From the NCBI GenBank assembly GCA_009783145.1, contig WRHR01000004.1, forward strand, positions 1 through 64,000: a stretch of DNA of 64,000 nucleotides, read 5' to 3'. The position numbers were made by a program, and so were the translations under genes. Below, piece after piece: positions 7,393 through 15,927 of the stretch. The stretch is from Alphaproteobacteria bacterium. GTDB lineage: Bacteria; Pseudomonadota; Alphaproteobacteria; Rs-D84. Numbering within the stretch: the stretch's first letter is position 1; every line of letters starts with the position of its first letter. Below the pieces are notes generated by a model. It saw only the letters and a list, made by a program, of their open reading frames with translations. It was not told where the DNA came from and ran no database searches.

Positions 7393-8079
7393 TTAGAAAT
7401 TATCGTTTGTAAAGGCCTCGGTTAAAACTTTTTTGATCTCGCTGCCAGATAGGCCGGCGGTGCGCAAATATTCAACCTGGGCGTTGCTCTCGCGCCAAAT
7501 GGATGCCGAGTGCGCGGCGCTTGATGGCGCTGCGCCTATGCGCTGCGCCGGCGAAAACTGGATTTTGGCATCCGGTGCCGCCAAGGCGGTGAAACCGATA
7601 TCGGATTCGCAAGATTCGCATCCTTGTGCGATTTCTGCGGCACCGTATAACTTTGATTCAGAACCGGCATGCGCAACAATTTTGTTATTAAGAAAAACAC
7701 CGGCCTTTTCTGCAAAATGGCCGGCTTTTTCGTTAATTTCAAGAACCCCATAATTCTGAACCAAAATTTTGCCGTTAAAAACAGAATTTTTCCCGGTGTT
7801 TTTGATAAAAACATTCAAAAAGGCCGGCTTTTTATTTGTGGTTTTTACTGTCAGAAACACAGTGGCGTCTGGGGCCGAGATTTCGCAATTTATATCAAAA
7901 AGGCCGGCAATTTCACCAACACAGATGATATGAACCGGCAGATCGTGTTTTTTCGTAATTTTCAAACTATTGGGCAGAGTTGATAATTCCGGCATAAAAA
8001 CTCCGTCGCGGAAAACGATCGTTTCCGCCGGAAAAGTTTTAATGCTGAATTCATCCCAAAGGTATTGCATATAAGACAC
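7393..8079 (-). CDS. Short SufB/SufD-family protein
   Basis: A 228-residue protein whose C-terminal half matches the SufB/SufD core of Fe-S cluster assembly scaffolds: KIVAHAGSESKLYGAAEI and ESNAQVEYLRTAGLSGSEIKKVLTEAF, the latter like the conserved tail of SufD. It is about half the usual SufD length and lacks most of the N-terminal domain. No other suf gene is in the window. The start is GTG at 8079 or ATG at 8070, with no strong Shine-Dalgarno. It may be a reduced SufD partner of SufBC encoded elsewhere. Confidence 0.7.
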   Translation of the reverse strand: MSYMQYLWDEFSIKTFPAETIVFRDGVFMPELSTLPNSLKITKKHDLPVHIICVGEIAGLFDINCEISAPDATVFLTVKTTNKKPAFLNVFIKNTGKNSVFNGKILVQNYGVLEINEKAGHFAEKAGVFLNNKIVAHAGSESKLYGAAEIAQGCESCESDIGFTALAAPDAKIQFSPAQRIGAAPSSAAHSASIWRESNAQVEYLRTAGLSGSEIKKVLTEAFTNDNF

Positions 8080-8089
8080 TTTGAATGTA

Positions 8090-8117
8090 TTATAACTTAT
8101 AATTTATAATTTATAAC
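8090..8117. repeat. 7-bp tandem array (ttataac type), single arm
   Basis: Four copies between the divergent SufD-like and ychF genes. It is followed by a small hairpin (aaaaacc-gaa-ggttttt) just before ychF. Confidence 0.85.
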
Positions 8118-8139
8118 TAAAAAACCGAAGGTTTTTTCA

Positions 8140-9222
8140 ATGGGTTTCAATTGCGGAATTGTGGGGCTGCCGAATGTCGGAAAATCCACGCTTTTTAACG
8201 CTCTGACGGCAACGCAAGCCGCGGCGGCGCAGAATTATCCTTTCTGCACCATAGAGCCCAATACCGGGAAAGTGATCGTGCCGGACGAAACGCTTGAGAA
8301 ATTGGCCGTGGTCGCAAAATCGCAGAAAATCATACCAACGCAAATGGAGATAGTGGATATCGCGGGCTTGGTCAAAGGCGCATCTGCCGGCGAAGGTTTG
8401 GGCAACAAATTTCTTGGGCATATACAAGCGGTGGACGCAATAATACATGTCGTAAGATGTTTTGAAAATGATGATATAACGCATGTTTCCGGCCGGATTG
8501 ACCCTCTGGACGATATCGCAACAATTGAAACAGAGTTAATGCTAGCGGATTTAGAGTCTCTGGAAAAACAAATCGCCAATCTGACCAAAAAGGCCCGCGG
8601 CCAAGATAAAGAAGCAATCAAGCAACTGGAAATCGCAGAAAAGATAAAAGCCGGGTTAGAACAAGGGATTCCTGCGCGTAAAATTTTCAATTTTCAATTT
8701 TCAATTTTCAATTTGCTTACGGAAAAGCCGGTTATTTACGTCTGCAACGTTGACGAGGCGTCCGCCGCAATCGGCAATAGGTTTTCTTCGGCTGTTGCGG
8801 AAAAATACGGCGAGGAGGCAAAGGTCTTGGTGATTTCTGGCCAAGTAGAAATGGAAATCGCGCAAATAGCGGACTTGGGGGAAAGGAAAATCTTTTTGGA
8901 CGATTTGGGGTTGAAAGAATCCGGTCTTGATAAAGTCGTTAAGACGGGGTACGAAACGTTGGGTTTACAAACGTTTTATACGGTTGGGCCGAAAGAAGCG
9001 CATGCTTGGACGATAACAGTTGGGATGACCGCGCCGCAGGCGGCGGGGAAGATCCATACTGATTTCGAAAAGGGATTCATAAGGGCGGAAATCATAACAC
9101 CGGCGGATTATCTGGCATTGGGCAGTGAAGTCGCGGTAAAGGAAGCAGGGAAAATGCGCCTGGTCGGTCGGGATTATATAGTCCAGCCCGGCGACATATG
9201 TCATTTTTTGTTTAATAATTAA
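8140..9222 (+). CDS. ychF: YchF/Ola1-type ribosome-associated ATPase
   Basis: A 360-residue Obg-family P-loop ATPase of usual length, thought to act in translation and stress response. The P-loop is GLPNVGKST (9-17), followed by switch regions DIAGLVKGASAGEGLGNKFL and the C-terminal TGS-like domain ending in GRDYIVQPGDICHFLFN. Residues about 183-192 (FNFQFSIFNL) are encoded by four perfect copies of a 7-bp word inserted in frame in the coiled-coil to G-domain connection. GAAGG lies upstream of the ATG. Confidence 0.95.
   Translation: MGFNCGIVGLPNVGKSTLFNALTATQAAAAQNYPFCTIEPNTGKVIVPDETLEKLAVVAKSQKIIPTQMEIVDIAGLVKGASAGEGLGNKFLGHIQAVDAIIHVVRCFENDDITHVSGRIDPLDDIATIETELMLADLESLEKQIANLTKKARGQDKEAIKQLEIAEKIKAGLEQGIPARKIFNFQFSIFNLLTEKPVIYVCNVDEASAAIGNRFSSAVAEKYGEEAKVLVISGQVEMEIAQIADLGERKIFLDDLGLKESGLDKVVKTGYETLGLQTFYTVGPKEAHAWTITVGMTAPQAAGKIHTDFEKGFIRAEIITPADYLALGSEVAVKEAGKMRLVGRDYIVQPGDICHFLFNN
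8683..8710. repeat. 7-bp tandem array inside ychF (attttca x4)
   Basis: Four identical copies in frame, with a fifth partial copy. Confidence 0.9.
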
Positions 9223-9240
9223 TAGGTTCTTTTTAAAAAT

Positions 9241-9268
9241 TTGACAGAAGAAAGCAGTATGTTATGAT
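9241..9268 (+). promoter_or_regulatory. Strong sigma70-type promoter, leaderless layout
   Basis: TTGACA (9241-9246), 16-base spacer, TATGAT (9263-9268). The expected start of transcription (about 9275) lies only 3-6 bases before ATGATG at 9278/9281, which leaves no room for a Shine-Dalgarno. Confidence 0.75.
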
Positions 9269-9277
9269 TGCCCGGCA

Positions 9278-10192
9278 ATGATGCCGAACTTTCCGAATAT
9301 TCTTTCAAGTTATAATCCTGATACAGACTTTGACTTATTGGAGTCCTTGAAGCGTCCGGGTTGTTACCGATGGAACAAGGGCGTGGAGCTATATCAGACC
9401 GGTCTGCCTGTATATGAGATGATGCTGATAAACCCCAAGGATTCCGACGATGAAATTATGAAAGGTGTTTCGGAATTCATGCGCCGTTATAAGTCGGCGG
9501 GAAGCAAGCTCTTTGTTGTTCGCCCTGATGCGGCCGAACCCTGGAAAATACCTCCGCCGTCTAATTCGGCGGTTACGGAAACGAACGGCGAGGCCCTGAA
9601 AACCATCCGTGCGACCATAGATCAGGGTTTTACGCCAAGCCTTTGGGCGCTGGGCGATTATCGCGCGAACCGATTGGGTTCCACTGCCGTATCTTTTTTG
9701 TCGCCGGACAAGATAATGATTGAAATGGTTGGTCCTGGTCACGATGTCGCCAGCATAGCCAAAAACATTACTACGCCCCCGATAATAATAACCATGAAAA
9801 GCTTCGCGCCGCCGCTGATGGAGTTGAACCTGTCGCATTTGCGGTTTTATATCGACATCCGCGACGAAGCGCAGACTTTATCAAAAGACGAGCTGGGGCC
9901 TGCCCGTGCCGAGCGCCGAAAGCTGCGTATAGAATGGCTGGCGAAGACTTATAAAATGTCGGTAAATGAATTTGTTTCTTATGCGCGCGGCATGGGTTGG
10001 AACAATTTGTTCGAAGGCGAAGCGGAATTGGATTTCGCACAGATAGAGAAATTATTTAAGCTTGCGATTAAATACGCGCAATTCAAACATTTGCACAATT
10101 TGAAATTTGCGGGCGACACATTGGGGCTTTCGCGTTGTCGCGGTTCAGGCTGGATCATAGATAACGCGTGGGATAGTGAAAAGTACAAATAA
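9278..10192 (+). CDS. Hypothetical protein, 304 aa, likely leaderless mRNA
   Basis: I do not recognise the family. The protein is soluble, with no signal peptide. The middle part holds a PPIIITMKSFAPPLMEL stretch and the C-terminus is rich in basic and aromatic residues. Two consecutive ATG codons (9278, 9281) start directly after the predicted transcription start of a near-consensus promoter, so translation probably initiates on a leaderless transcript. The frame ends five bases before the convergent dnaG stop. The long open frame and strong promoter support a real gene. Confidence 0.65.
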   Translation: MMPNFPNILSSYNPDTDFDLLESLKRPGCYRWNKGVELYQTGLPVYEMMLINPKDSDDEIMKGVSEFMRRYKSAGSKLFVVRPDAAEPWKIPPPSNSAVTETNGEALKTIRATIDQGFTPSLWALGDYRANRLGSTAVSFLSPDKIMIEMVGPGHDVASIAKNITTPPIIITMKSFAPPLMELNLSHLRFYIDIRDEAQTLSKDELGPARAERRKLRIEWLAKTYKMSVNEFVSYARGMGWNNLFEGEAELDFAQIEKLFKLAIKYAQFKHLHNLKFAGDTLGLSRCRGSGWIIDNAWDSEKYK

Positions 10193-10196
10193 CCTG

Positions 10197-11825
10197 TTAT
10201 GCTTCGGATAGCTTATTAAGCTTTTCTTGTGTCGCGGCGATTTCCGAATCCAGCTTTTTCGCGCGGCTCATTGATTCTGGCGTCATTTCTTTCAGCGCGG
10301 TCGCGCGGTCTGCGTTCAAGTTGCCGATATAATTTTTCAGTTTTAACGCGACGATGAATTTCTCCGCGTCTGTTTCGGATAAGGGACAAACGGCTCCAGC
10401 CGTTGCATTATCAAAATTAATCCCCAGTTTAATCAAAAACTCCGAATGTTTTTCAATTAACTCTGGATACGCTGCAGAAATTTCTGATAATTGTTTTTGC
10501 ACAATAGCATCAACTTTCGGCATTGTTGCGCTTTCTTGCCCGCCGGAGCCTTGGCGAAGGCGGGTCCACTTGTGCCATTCGTTGAATTTTCGCTGGTCGT
10601 ATTCCTGCCGGAATTCGTTTTTAAGATTGGGGTCGGATATTTTTTCGGTCTCGGCCCGCAGAAACTTTTCTGCCTGTGTCCTGCCTCCTGGCGTTTTAAC
10701 CAAGTAATTCGTATTCGCCATCTGCCACAGGAAATCCACCAATGGAACTGCAGATTTTATAACATCTTCCATTATCTTTTTCCCATCGGTCTTGCGCAAG
10801 ATATCATCTGGGTCTTTCCCGCCCGCGACGAACGCGAACCGGATATCGGAATTGTCGCGCAGCAGAGGCATTACCAGCCCGGCGGCGCGCGCGGCGGCCT
10901 TTTGCCCCGCGCCGTCGCCGTCAAAACAGAAGGTTATATTGCGGTTATGCTTGCACAGAATTTGCAAGTGGTCTTCGGTCAAAGCTGTGCCCAGCGGCGC
11001 GACGGTTTCCGGAAAACCATGAGTCTGCATCTGGATTGCGTCAATTTGGCCTTCTACGACGATGCTGCGGTTTGCGCGATGAATCGCATCGCGCGCATAA
11101 AACAGCCCGAACACTGTCGCGCGCTTGTGAAACAATTCAGTATCGGAAGTGTTGATGTATTTCGGCTCGCTGCCGTCCATAGAACGCCCGGAAAACGCGA
11201 TAACTTCGCCCCGCGAATTTGTAATCGGAAACATTAGTTTATCGCGAAAGAAGTCATAAAGCCCGTAATCCCCGCGGCGGACCAATCCGGCGGCGATTAG
11301 GTTGGCTTCTTTCTGCGATGCGAATTTTGTAGAGATGATATTATTGCGCGGCGCGTAGCCCAAGCGGTATTTTTTTATCACTTCATCGGAGAACCCGCGG
11401 CCGCGAATGTATTTCAAGGCCTCGGCGCCTGCGGGCCCGAAAAGTTGTTCCTGATAGATTTTTGCCGCCAGCTCTTGAATTTCCAGATAAGATTTTTCGC
11501 GCGCGATCTGTTCGGGCGGCTTTGGCTTATAGTCCGGCAGCTTTAATCCCGCCATTTGCGCCAAATCTGCAATTGCGGATTTGAAGTCCATATTGTTGGA
11601 CTTCATAACGAACGAGATTATGTCGCCATGCTCGCCGCAGCCGAAGCAATGATAGAATCCCTTTTGCTCGTTAACGGAGAACGATGGAGTTTTCTCGCCG
11701 TGAAAAGGACAGCGTCCCCAAAAATTCTGGCCTTTTTTGGTCAAAGGCACACGCCGCCCGACGACATCAACGATTGACAGCCGCTGGCGAAGTTCATCTG
11801 TAAAATTATTGTTAAATCCGGCCAT
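10197..11825 (-). CDS. dnaG: DNA primase
   Basis: A 542-residue primase that makes RNA primers at the replication fork. It has the CHC2 zinc finger (C39, H42, C60, C63), the TOPRIM catalytic residues E258 (VVEGQIDAI) and D302/D304 (FDGDGAG), and a C-terminal helicase-binding part. An in-frame insertion LRQGSGGQ (423-430) is encoded by a GC-rich palindromic repeat also found in topA. It follows the small gene at 11868, both on the minus strand downstream of topA. Confidence 0.95.
   Translation of the reverse strand: MAGFNNNFTDELRQRLSIVDVVGRRVPLTKKGQNFWGRCPFHGEKTPSFSVNEQKGFYHCFGCGEHGDIISFVMKSNNMDFKSAIADLAQMAGLKLPDYKPKPPEQIAREKSYLEIQELAAKIYQEQLFGPAGAEALKYIRGRGFSDEVIKKYRLGYAPRNNIISTKFASQKEANLIAAGLVRRGDYGLYDFFRDKLMFPITNSRGEVIAFSGRSMDGSEPKYINTSDTELFHKRATVFGLFYARDAIHRANRSIVVEGQIDAIQMQTHGFPETVAPLGTALTEDHLQILCKHNRNITFCFDGDGAGQKAAARAAGLVMPLLRDNSDIRFAFVAGGKDPDDILRKTDGKKIMEDVIKSAVPLVDFLWQMANTNYLVKTPGGRTQAEKFLRAETEKISDPNLKNEFRQEYDQRKFNEWHKWTRLRQGSGGQESATMPKVDAIVQKQLSEISAAYPELIEKHSEFLIKLGINFDNATAGAVCPLSETDAEKFIVALKLKNYIGNLNADRATALKEMTPESMSRAKKLDSEIAATQEKLNKLSEA
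10536..10567. repeat. GC-rich palindromic repeat inside dnaG
   Basis: cccgcc / ggcggg arms around gagccttggcgaa. In frame in dnaG; close relative of 13529-13560. Confidence 0.8.
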
Positions 11826-11867
11826 ATGAACGGATTATAGAACGGGAAATTCTAATAATCAAACGAT

Positions 11868-12293
11868 TTACATCTTTTTAGTATTCATTTCTGCTGCCAG
11901 CTCGTGAACACATGATGCAAATGTGTCATAGGCGCCGTCTTCATCCAAATATTCAATACAGGGGCAGCGTTCCGTTTTCCCGCAGTTTCCCTGATACTGC
12001 TGATAGCAGAGATTGGTTATTATGCGCGCGTTATTTATAACGGCAAAATACTGGGATGCAATCAGTCCCAGCTTCGGATTTGTTATATGCTTTGGATTTT
12101 TACAGACGAAATTATAGATTTTTTCCGAATCAATTGGAGCCTTGTTAAGCAAATCAAAATGCTTTTCCATCTTTTTGTTCAGCTCGATCGTTGCCGCCGC
12201 TACCTGCTCGTTGTATTTCGCCTTCCAACCCTCCGAATTCAAGACTTGCTTGGGCTGGTCCTTTTTAGGAAACATATTGTTTAAAATAACCAT
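11868..12293 (-). CDS. Hypothetical protein, 141 aa
   Basis: Unrecognised soluble protein with helical N-terminal half and a cysteine cluster CGKTERCPCIEYLDEDG near residues 105-120. AGAGG lies 11 bases before the ATG at 12293; a second ATG six codons in is possible. A promoter (TTGACA 12351-12346, TACTTT 12329-12324 on the minus strand) lies upstream, so it can be transcribed apart from topA. Confidence 0.6.
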   Translation of the reverse strand: MVILNNMFPKKDQPKQVLNSEGWKAKYNEQVAAATIELNKKMEKHFDLLNKAPIDSEKIYNFVCKNPKHITNPKLGLIASQYFAVINNARIITNLCYQQYQGNCGKTERCPCIEYLDEDGAYDTFASCVHELAAEMNTKKM

Positions 12294-12323
12294 AACTTAA
12301 ACCTCTTTGCGTTTGGGAGAGAC

Positions 12324-12351
12324 AAAGTAGCACAATAAGCTTGTATGTCAA
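12324..12351 (-). promoter_or_regulatory. Sigma70-type promoter of the 141-aa gene
   Basis: TTGACA (12346-12351) and TACTTT (12324-12329) on the minus strand, spacer 16. Confidence 0.55.
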
Positions 12352-12407
12352 GTCTTTTTGCGGGAAACAATAGGATTTATATAAGAATAATTTTAAGTCA
12401 AGCGGGC

Positions 12408-14729
12408 TTACTTCTTCTTTGCCCAAGATTTCTTTGCGCTGGGCTTTTTATTGTTAATCAAGTCTGCTGCCTCGGATAGCGAAGGTTGTTCCTTAACGGA
12501 AACATTGATTTTGTTCGATGAGATATATGCGCCGTATCTGCCTGTCGGATAAAAGTAAATCATCTTATCCGTCGTGGGATTTTTGCCGAGTTCAATCGGT
12601 TCGGCTTTCTGCCCGGCGCCGCTTAACAGCTCTTTCGCGATTTCCAGACTAATCGTTTCCGCGGTATATTTTTTAGCGCTGGCGCGCTTGGCGTCCTTGC
12701 CCGCGCCTTGCTGCACGTACGGTCCGAACCGACCGACCATGAATTTTATATCTTCGCCTAACTCACGAGACGCGAAACGCGAGACGCGAGACGCGTCATT
12801 ATCCCCTTCGCGCGTTTCGCTTTTCGCATCTCGCGTCTCGGCGACCGACAGGTCGCGAGTATATTTGCATTTAGGATAATTGCTGCATGCCAGAAAAGCG
12901 CCGTATCGCGATACTTTCAGCGACAGCGTTCCTGTCCCGCATTCCGGGCATTTGTTATTCCCTTCGGGGAACAAATGCGCCGCCAATGCCGCATTAACCG
13001 TTGTCATAACCTCTGGACTTGGCACGTCGCGAGCGGTCCCGACCAATGGCTCGAACGCGCCCCAGAAAGCATTCAATGCCGGCAGTTTTCTTGTCGCTCC
13101 ATTTGACACATCGTCCAAAGTATCTTCTGTCTTGGCCGTGAAATTCACATCCACTATATCTGTAAAGTACTTGGTTAAAAACGCCGTAAGCAGCCAGCCG
13201 GCTGGGGTCGGGAAAAACCGCTGCTTTTCGTTTTTCACATATTCGCGGTCGACGATAGTGCTCATTATCGAAGAATAAGTGGACGGTCGCCCCACTCCCA
13301 GCTCTTCCAGTTTTTTAATCAAGGACGCTTCGGAATAGCGCGGCGGAGGTTGGGTAAAATGCTGCTCTGGCAACAGTTTCACTATATCAATCTTATCACC
13401 GACAGCCAATGGCGGAAGCATGGATTCCTTGTCATCGTCGTCCGCATCGTCCTTGCCTTCGGCATAAACTTTCAGGAATCCATCGAAAGTGCGCGTGGTG
13501 CCGACGGCATGAAAGATTGCTGTTTCGGCTTGCCCGTTTGGGCCTTGGCGAAGGCGGGTCTCGACATCCACGACAACCGAGTCAAACTCCGCATTGGTCA
13601 TCTGGCATGCGACCGCGCGCTTCCAGATAAGCTCGTAAAGTTTTTCTTCGTCTCCACCGGCCCCGACCCCGACCCCGACATCCGTGGGGCGTATAGCTTC
13701 GTGCGCCTCCTGAGCATTTTTGGATTTGGTCGCGTATATGTTGGGCGAGTTCGGCAGAAATTTATCGCCGTATTCTTTTCCTATATAATCGCGGATTGAT
13801 GCCACCGCATCCATCGATAGATTTGTAGAGTCGGTGCGGATATAAGTGATAAGCCCGGCTTCATAGAGCTTCTGCGCGGCCGAGCTGGTGCGCTTTGCGG
13901 AAAAGTAAAGTTTCCGCGCGGCTTCCTGTTGAAGCGTGCTGGTGGTAAACGGCGCCGCCGGCTTGCGCGAAGTTTTCTTCTTTTCCAAACTTATGACTTC
14001 TGCCTTTATCACCGGTTCGCCCAAGCGGTTCAGAATCGCGTCCATTTCGGCCTGTTTCCCAACAGACATCTTTTCAATCTTTTCGCCATTGAATTGCGTC
14101 AGCCGCGCTATGAAATTGCCCGCATTCGGCTTTTCGCATTCGGCATCCAGCGACCAGTACTCGATAGGTTTGAACGCTTCTATTTCACGCTCGCGATCCA
14201 CGACCAATGCTACGGCGACAGACTGCACGCGTCCAGCCGATCGGCCCATATTTTTCCGCCACAACACCGGCGACAGCTTGAACCCTATAAGGTAGTCCAG
14301 CGCGCGCCGAACCAGATACGCGTCAACCAAGTTCTGGTCGATTTCGCGCGGGTTTGCGATTGCCTCGAGAACTGCTTTCTTGGTTATTTCGTTGAAAGTC
14401 GCGCGGTAAAGCTGCTTTCCTTTCAAGGCCCCGCGCGAGTTCAAGATATCCAGCAGGTGCCAGGAAATCGCCTCTCCCTCGCGGTCTTGGTCGGTGGCGA
14501 GATATACGGCGTCGGCTTTTTTTACTTCATCCAGAATCAGCTTTATCTGTTTTTCCTTGCCCGGCATAATCTGCCACTTCATCGCGAAATCATTCGCCGT
14601 ATCGACGCTTCCGTCTTCGGGCACCAGGTCGCGAACATGTCCGACGGACGCCACTACGCGGTATTCTTTGCCCAGATATTTTTCAATAGTCTTTGCTTTT
14701 GCGGGAGATTCTACGATTAAAAGATTCAT
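12408..14729 (-). CDS. topA: DNA topoisomerase I
   Basis: A 773-residue type IA topoisomerase that relaxes negative supercoils. The TOPRIM domain starts MNLLIVESPAKAKTIEKYLG; the catalytic tyrosine is Y296 in YIRTDSTNLS. One C-terminal zinc ribbon is visible (CPECGTG ... CSNYPKC), then a lysine-rich tail. Two repeat insertions are in frame: LRQGPNGQ (about 393-400, GC-rich palindrome) and residues about 630-655, encoded by a complete heptamer hairpin, between the zinc ribbon and the next repeat domain. The ATG abuts the rodA stop with no gap. Confidence 0.96.
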   Translation of the reverse strand: MNLLIVESPAKAKTIEKYLGKEYRVVASVGHVRDLVPEDGSVDTANDFAMKWQIMPGKEKQIKLILDEVKKADAVYLATDQDREGEAISWHLLDILNSRGALKGKQLYRATFNEITKKAVLEAIANPREIDQNLVDAYLVRRALDYLIGFKLSPVLWRKNMGRSAGRVQSVAVALVVDREREIEAFKPIEYWSLDAECEKPNAGNFIARLTQFNGEKIEKMSVGKQAEMDAILNRLGEPVIKAEVISLEKKKTSRKPAAPFTTSTLQQEAARKLYFSAKRTSSAAQKLYEAGLITYIRTDSTNLSMDAVASIRDYIGKEYGDKFLPNSPNIYATKSKNAQEAHEAIRPTDVGVGVGAGGDEEKLYELIWKRAVACQMTNAEFDSVVVDVETRLRQGPNGQAETAIFHAVGTTRTFDGFLKVYAEGKDDADDDDKESMLPPLAVGDKIDIVKLLPEQHFTQPPPRYSEASLIKKLEELGVGRPSTYSSIMSTIVDREYVKNEKQRFFPTPAGWLLTAFLTKYFTDIVDVNFTAKTEDTLDDVSNGATRKLPALNAFWGAFEPLVGTARDVPSPEVMTTVNAALAAHLFPEGNNKCPECGTGTLSLKVSRYGAFLACSNYPKCKYTRDLSVAETRDAKSETREGDNDASRVSRFASRELGEDIKFMVGRFGPYVQQGAGKDAKRASAKKYTAETISLEIAKELLSGAGQKAEPIELGKNPTTDKMIYFYPTGRYGAYISSNKINVSVKEQPSLSEAADLINNKKPSAKKSWAKKK
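12766..12840. repeat. Heptamer hairpin inside topA (gcgagac type)
   Basis: Left arm with four copies of gcgagac/gcgaaac, a short loop and a complementary right arm, all in frame in topA. The same word family occurs in infB and truB. Confidence 0.9.
13529..13560. repeat. GC-rich palindromic repeat inside topA
   Basis: Shares ccttggcgaaggcgggtc with the dnaG copy; translates as LRQGPNGQ. Confidence 0.8.
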
Positions 14730-15920
14730 TTAAATTCCTTTGGCGGATAACTGCTGGTCTTTGTTTATATGCGCGTTCTGGGTCAGGCCAAAACCGAACA
14801 TCAGCGACAGCAGCGACGAGCCGCCGAAGCTCATCAGCGGCAGCGGCACCCCAACCGTCGGCATCAGTCCCAAAACCATGGCGATATTTATAAAGTAATA
14901 AACGAAAAAGTTCAACATAAATCCAAAGCATAGTAATTGCCCGAATCTATTCCTGGATTTTTTCGCGAACCAAAACAACATTCCGATTATCGCCGAATAA
15001 ATCAAAATCAGCGCGAATCCGCCAACAAACCCCAATTCTTCCCCGAACATAGCAAAAATGAAATCGGTCTGCTTTTCCGGCAGGAACGACAAGTGCGATT
15101 GCGTGCCGTTTAAAAATCCCTTGCCGATTATGCCGCCCGAGCCGAACGCGATCTTCGATTGGTTTATCTGATAGCCGGCGCCGCTTGGATCGTTGTCCGG
15201 GTTTACAAAGGTTATGATGCGGCTCCTCTGATAATCGTGCATCCCGCCGTACCATGCGATTGGCGCCGCAATCGCCGCCAGAATCACGGCGATTATAAAC
15301 CATTTCTTGTTCGCGCCCACAATCCAAAATACTCCGATTGTAATCAAGCCAAGCGACACCGCCGTGCCCAAATCGGGCTGCGCCACGATCAAAGCGAACG
15401 GGACGACCATCATCGCGATCGGCAGCAGGTAATTTTTAAACTTGGATAGCTCTACCGAATTCTGCCAAGCGAAGTATCGCGCCAGGGCCATGACCAATGC
15501 TATCTTGATGAACTCGGACGGTTGAATATGAAAAACTCCCAGATTCAGCCATCTCTGCGCGCCCATTCCGGTATGTCCGACGAACGTCACCAGAACCACC
15601 AGCCCCAGCGCCAGGAAATAAATCAAGTACGAGTTTTTCAGCCAAGTTTTTATATTCGCGAATGCAGCGACAAAAAACACGACCATGCCCAAAGCAATTT
15701 TCCCCATCTGGGAAACCGCGTACGGGCGCCAGCCGCCAAAGCTGCCCCCCTTCGCCAAGGCTTCGGGGGACAGGCCGCCTGGCTTTCCGGCCGAATACAG
15801 CGAAATCAGCGACAGAATCAGAACCAGACACATCAGCGCGAACAAGGTCCAATTGAAATGGCGCAGCTTTTGCGCAAAGCCGATATTTTCCGCCCGTGAA
15901 ATTCGCGTCTGTCTAGGCAT
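14730..15920 (-). CDS. rodA: Peptidoglycan polymerase RodA
   Basis: A 396-residue SEDS-family polymerase with about ten transmembrane helices. Family motifs are present: GAQRWLNLG, QPSEFIKIALV, AQPDLGTAVSL, GKGFLNGTQSHLSFLPEKQTDFIF and MSFGGSSLL. With the class B PBP encoded directly upstream it should synthesise the lateral wall in the elongasome. Residues 47-60 (PGGLSPEALAKGGS) come from a GC-rich palindrome in the first periplasmic loop. It is the last cell-shape gene of the mreC-mreD-mrdA-rodA run and touches topA. Confidence 0.95.
   Translation of the reverse strand: MPRQTRISRAENIGFAQKLRHFNWTLFALMCLVLILSLISLYSAGKPGGLSPEALAKGGSFGGWRPYAVSQMGKIALGMVVFFVAAFANIKTWLKNSYLIYFLALGLVVLVTFVGHTGMGAQRWLNLGVFHIQPSEFIKIALVMALARYFAWQNSVELSKFKNYLLPIAMMVVPFALIVAQPDLGTAVSLGLITIGVFWIVGANKKWFIIAVILAAIAAPIAWYGGMHDYQRSRIITFVNPDNDPSGAGYQINQSKIAFGSGGIIGKGFLNGTQSHLSFLPEKQTDFIFAMFGEELGFVGGFALILIYSAIIGMLFWFAKKSRNRFGQLLCFGFMLNFFVYYFINIAMVLGLMPTVGVPLPLMSFGGSSLLSLMFGFGLTQNAHINKDQQLSAKGI
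15745..15782. repeat. GC-rich palindromic repeat inside rodA
   Basis: Contains cccttcgccaaggcttcggggg; inserted in frame. Opposite orientation to the dnaG and topA copies. Confidence 0.75.
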
Positions 15921-15927
15921 ATTTATC

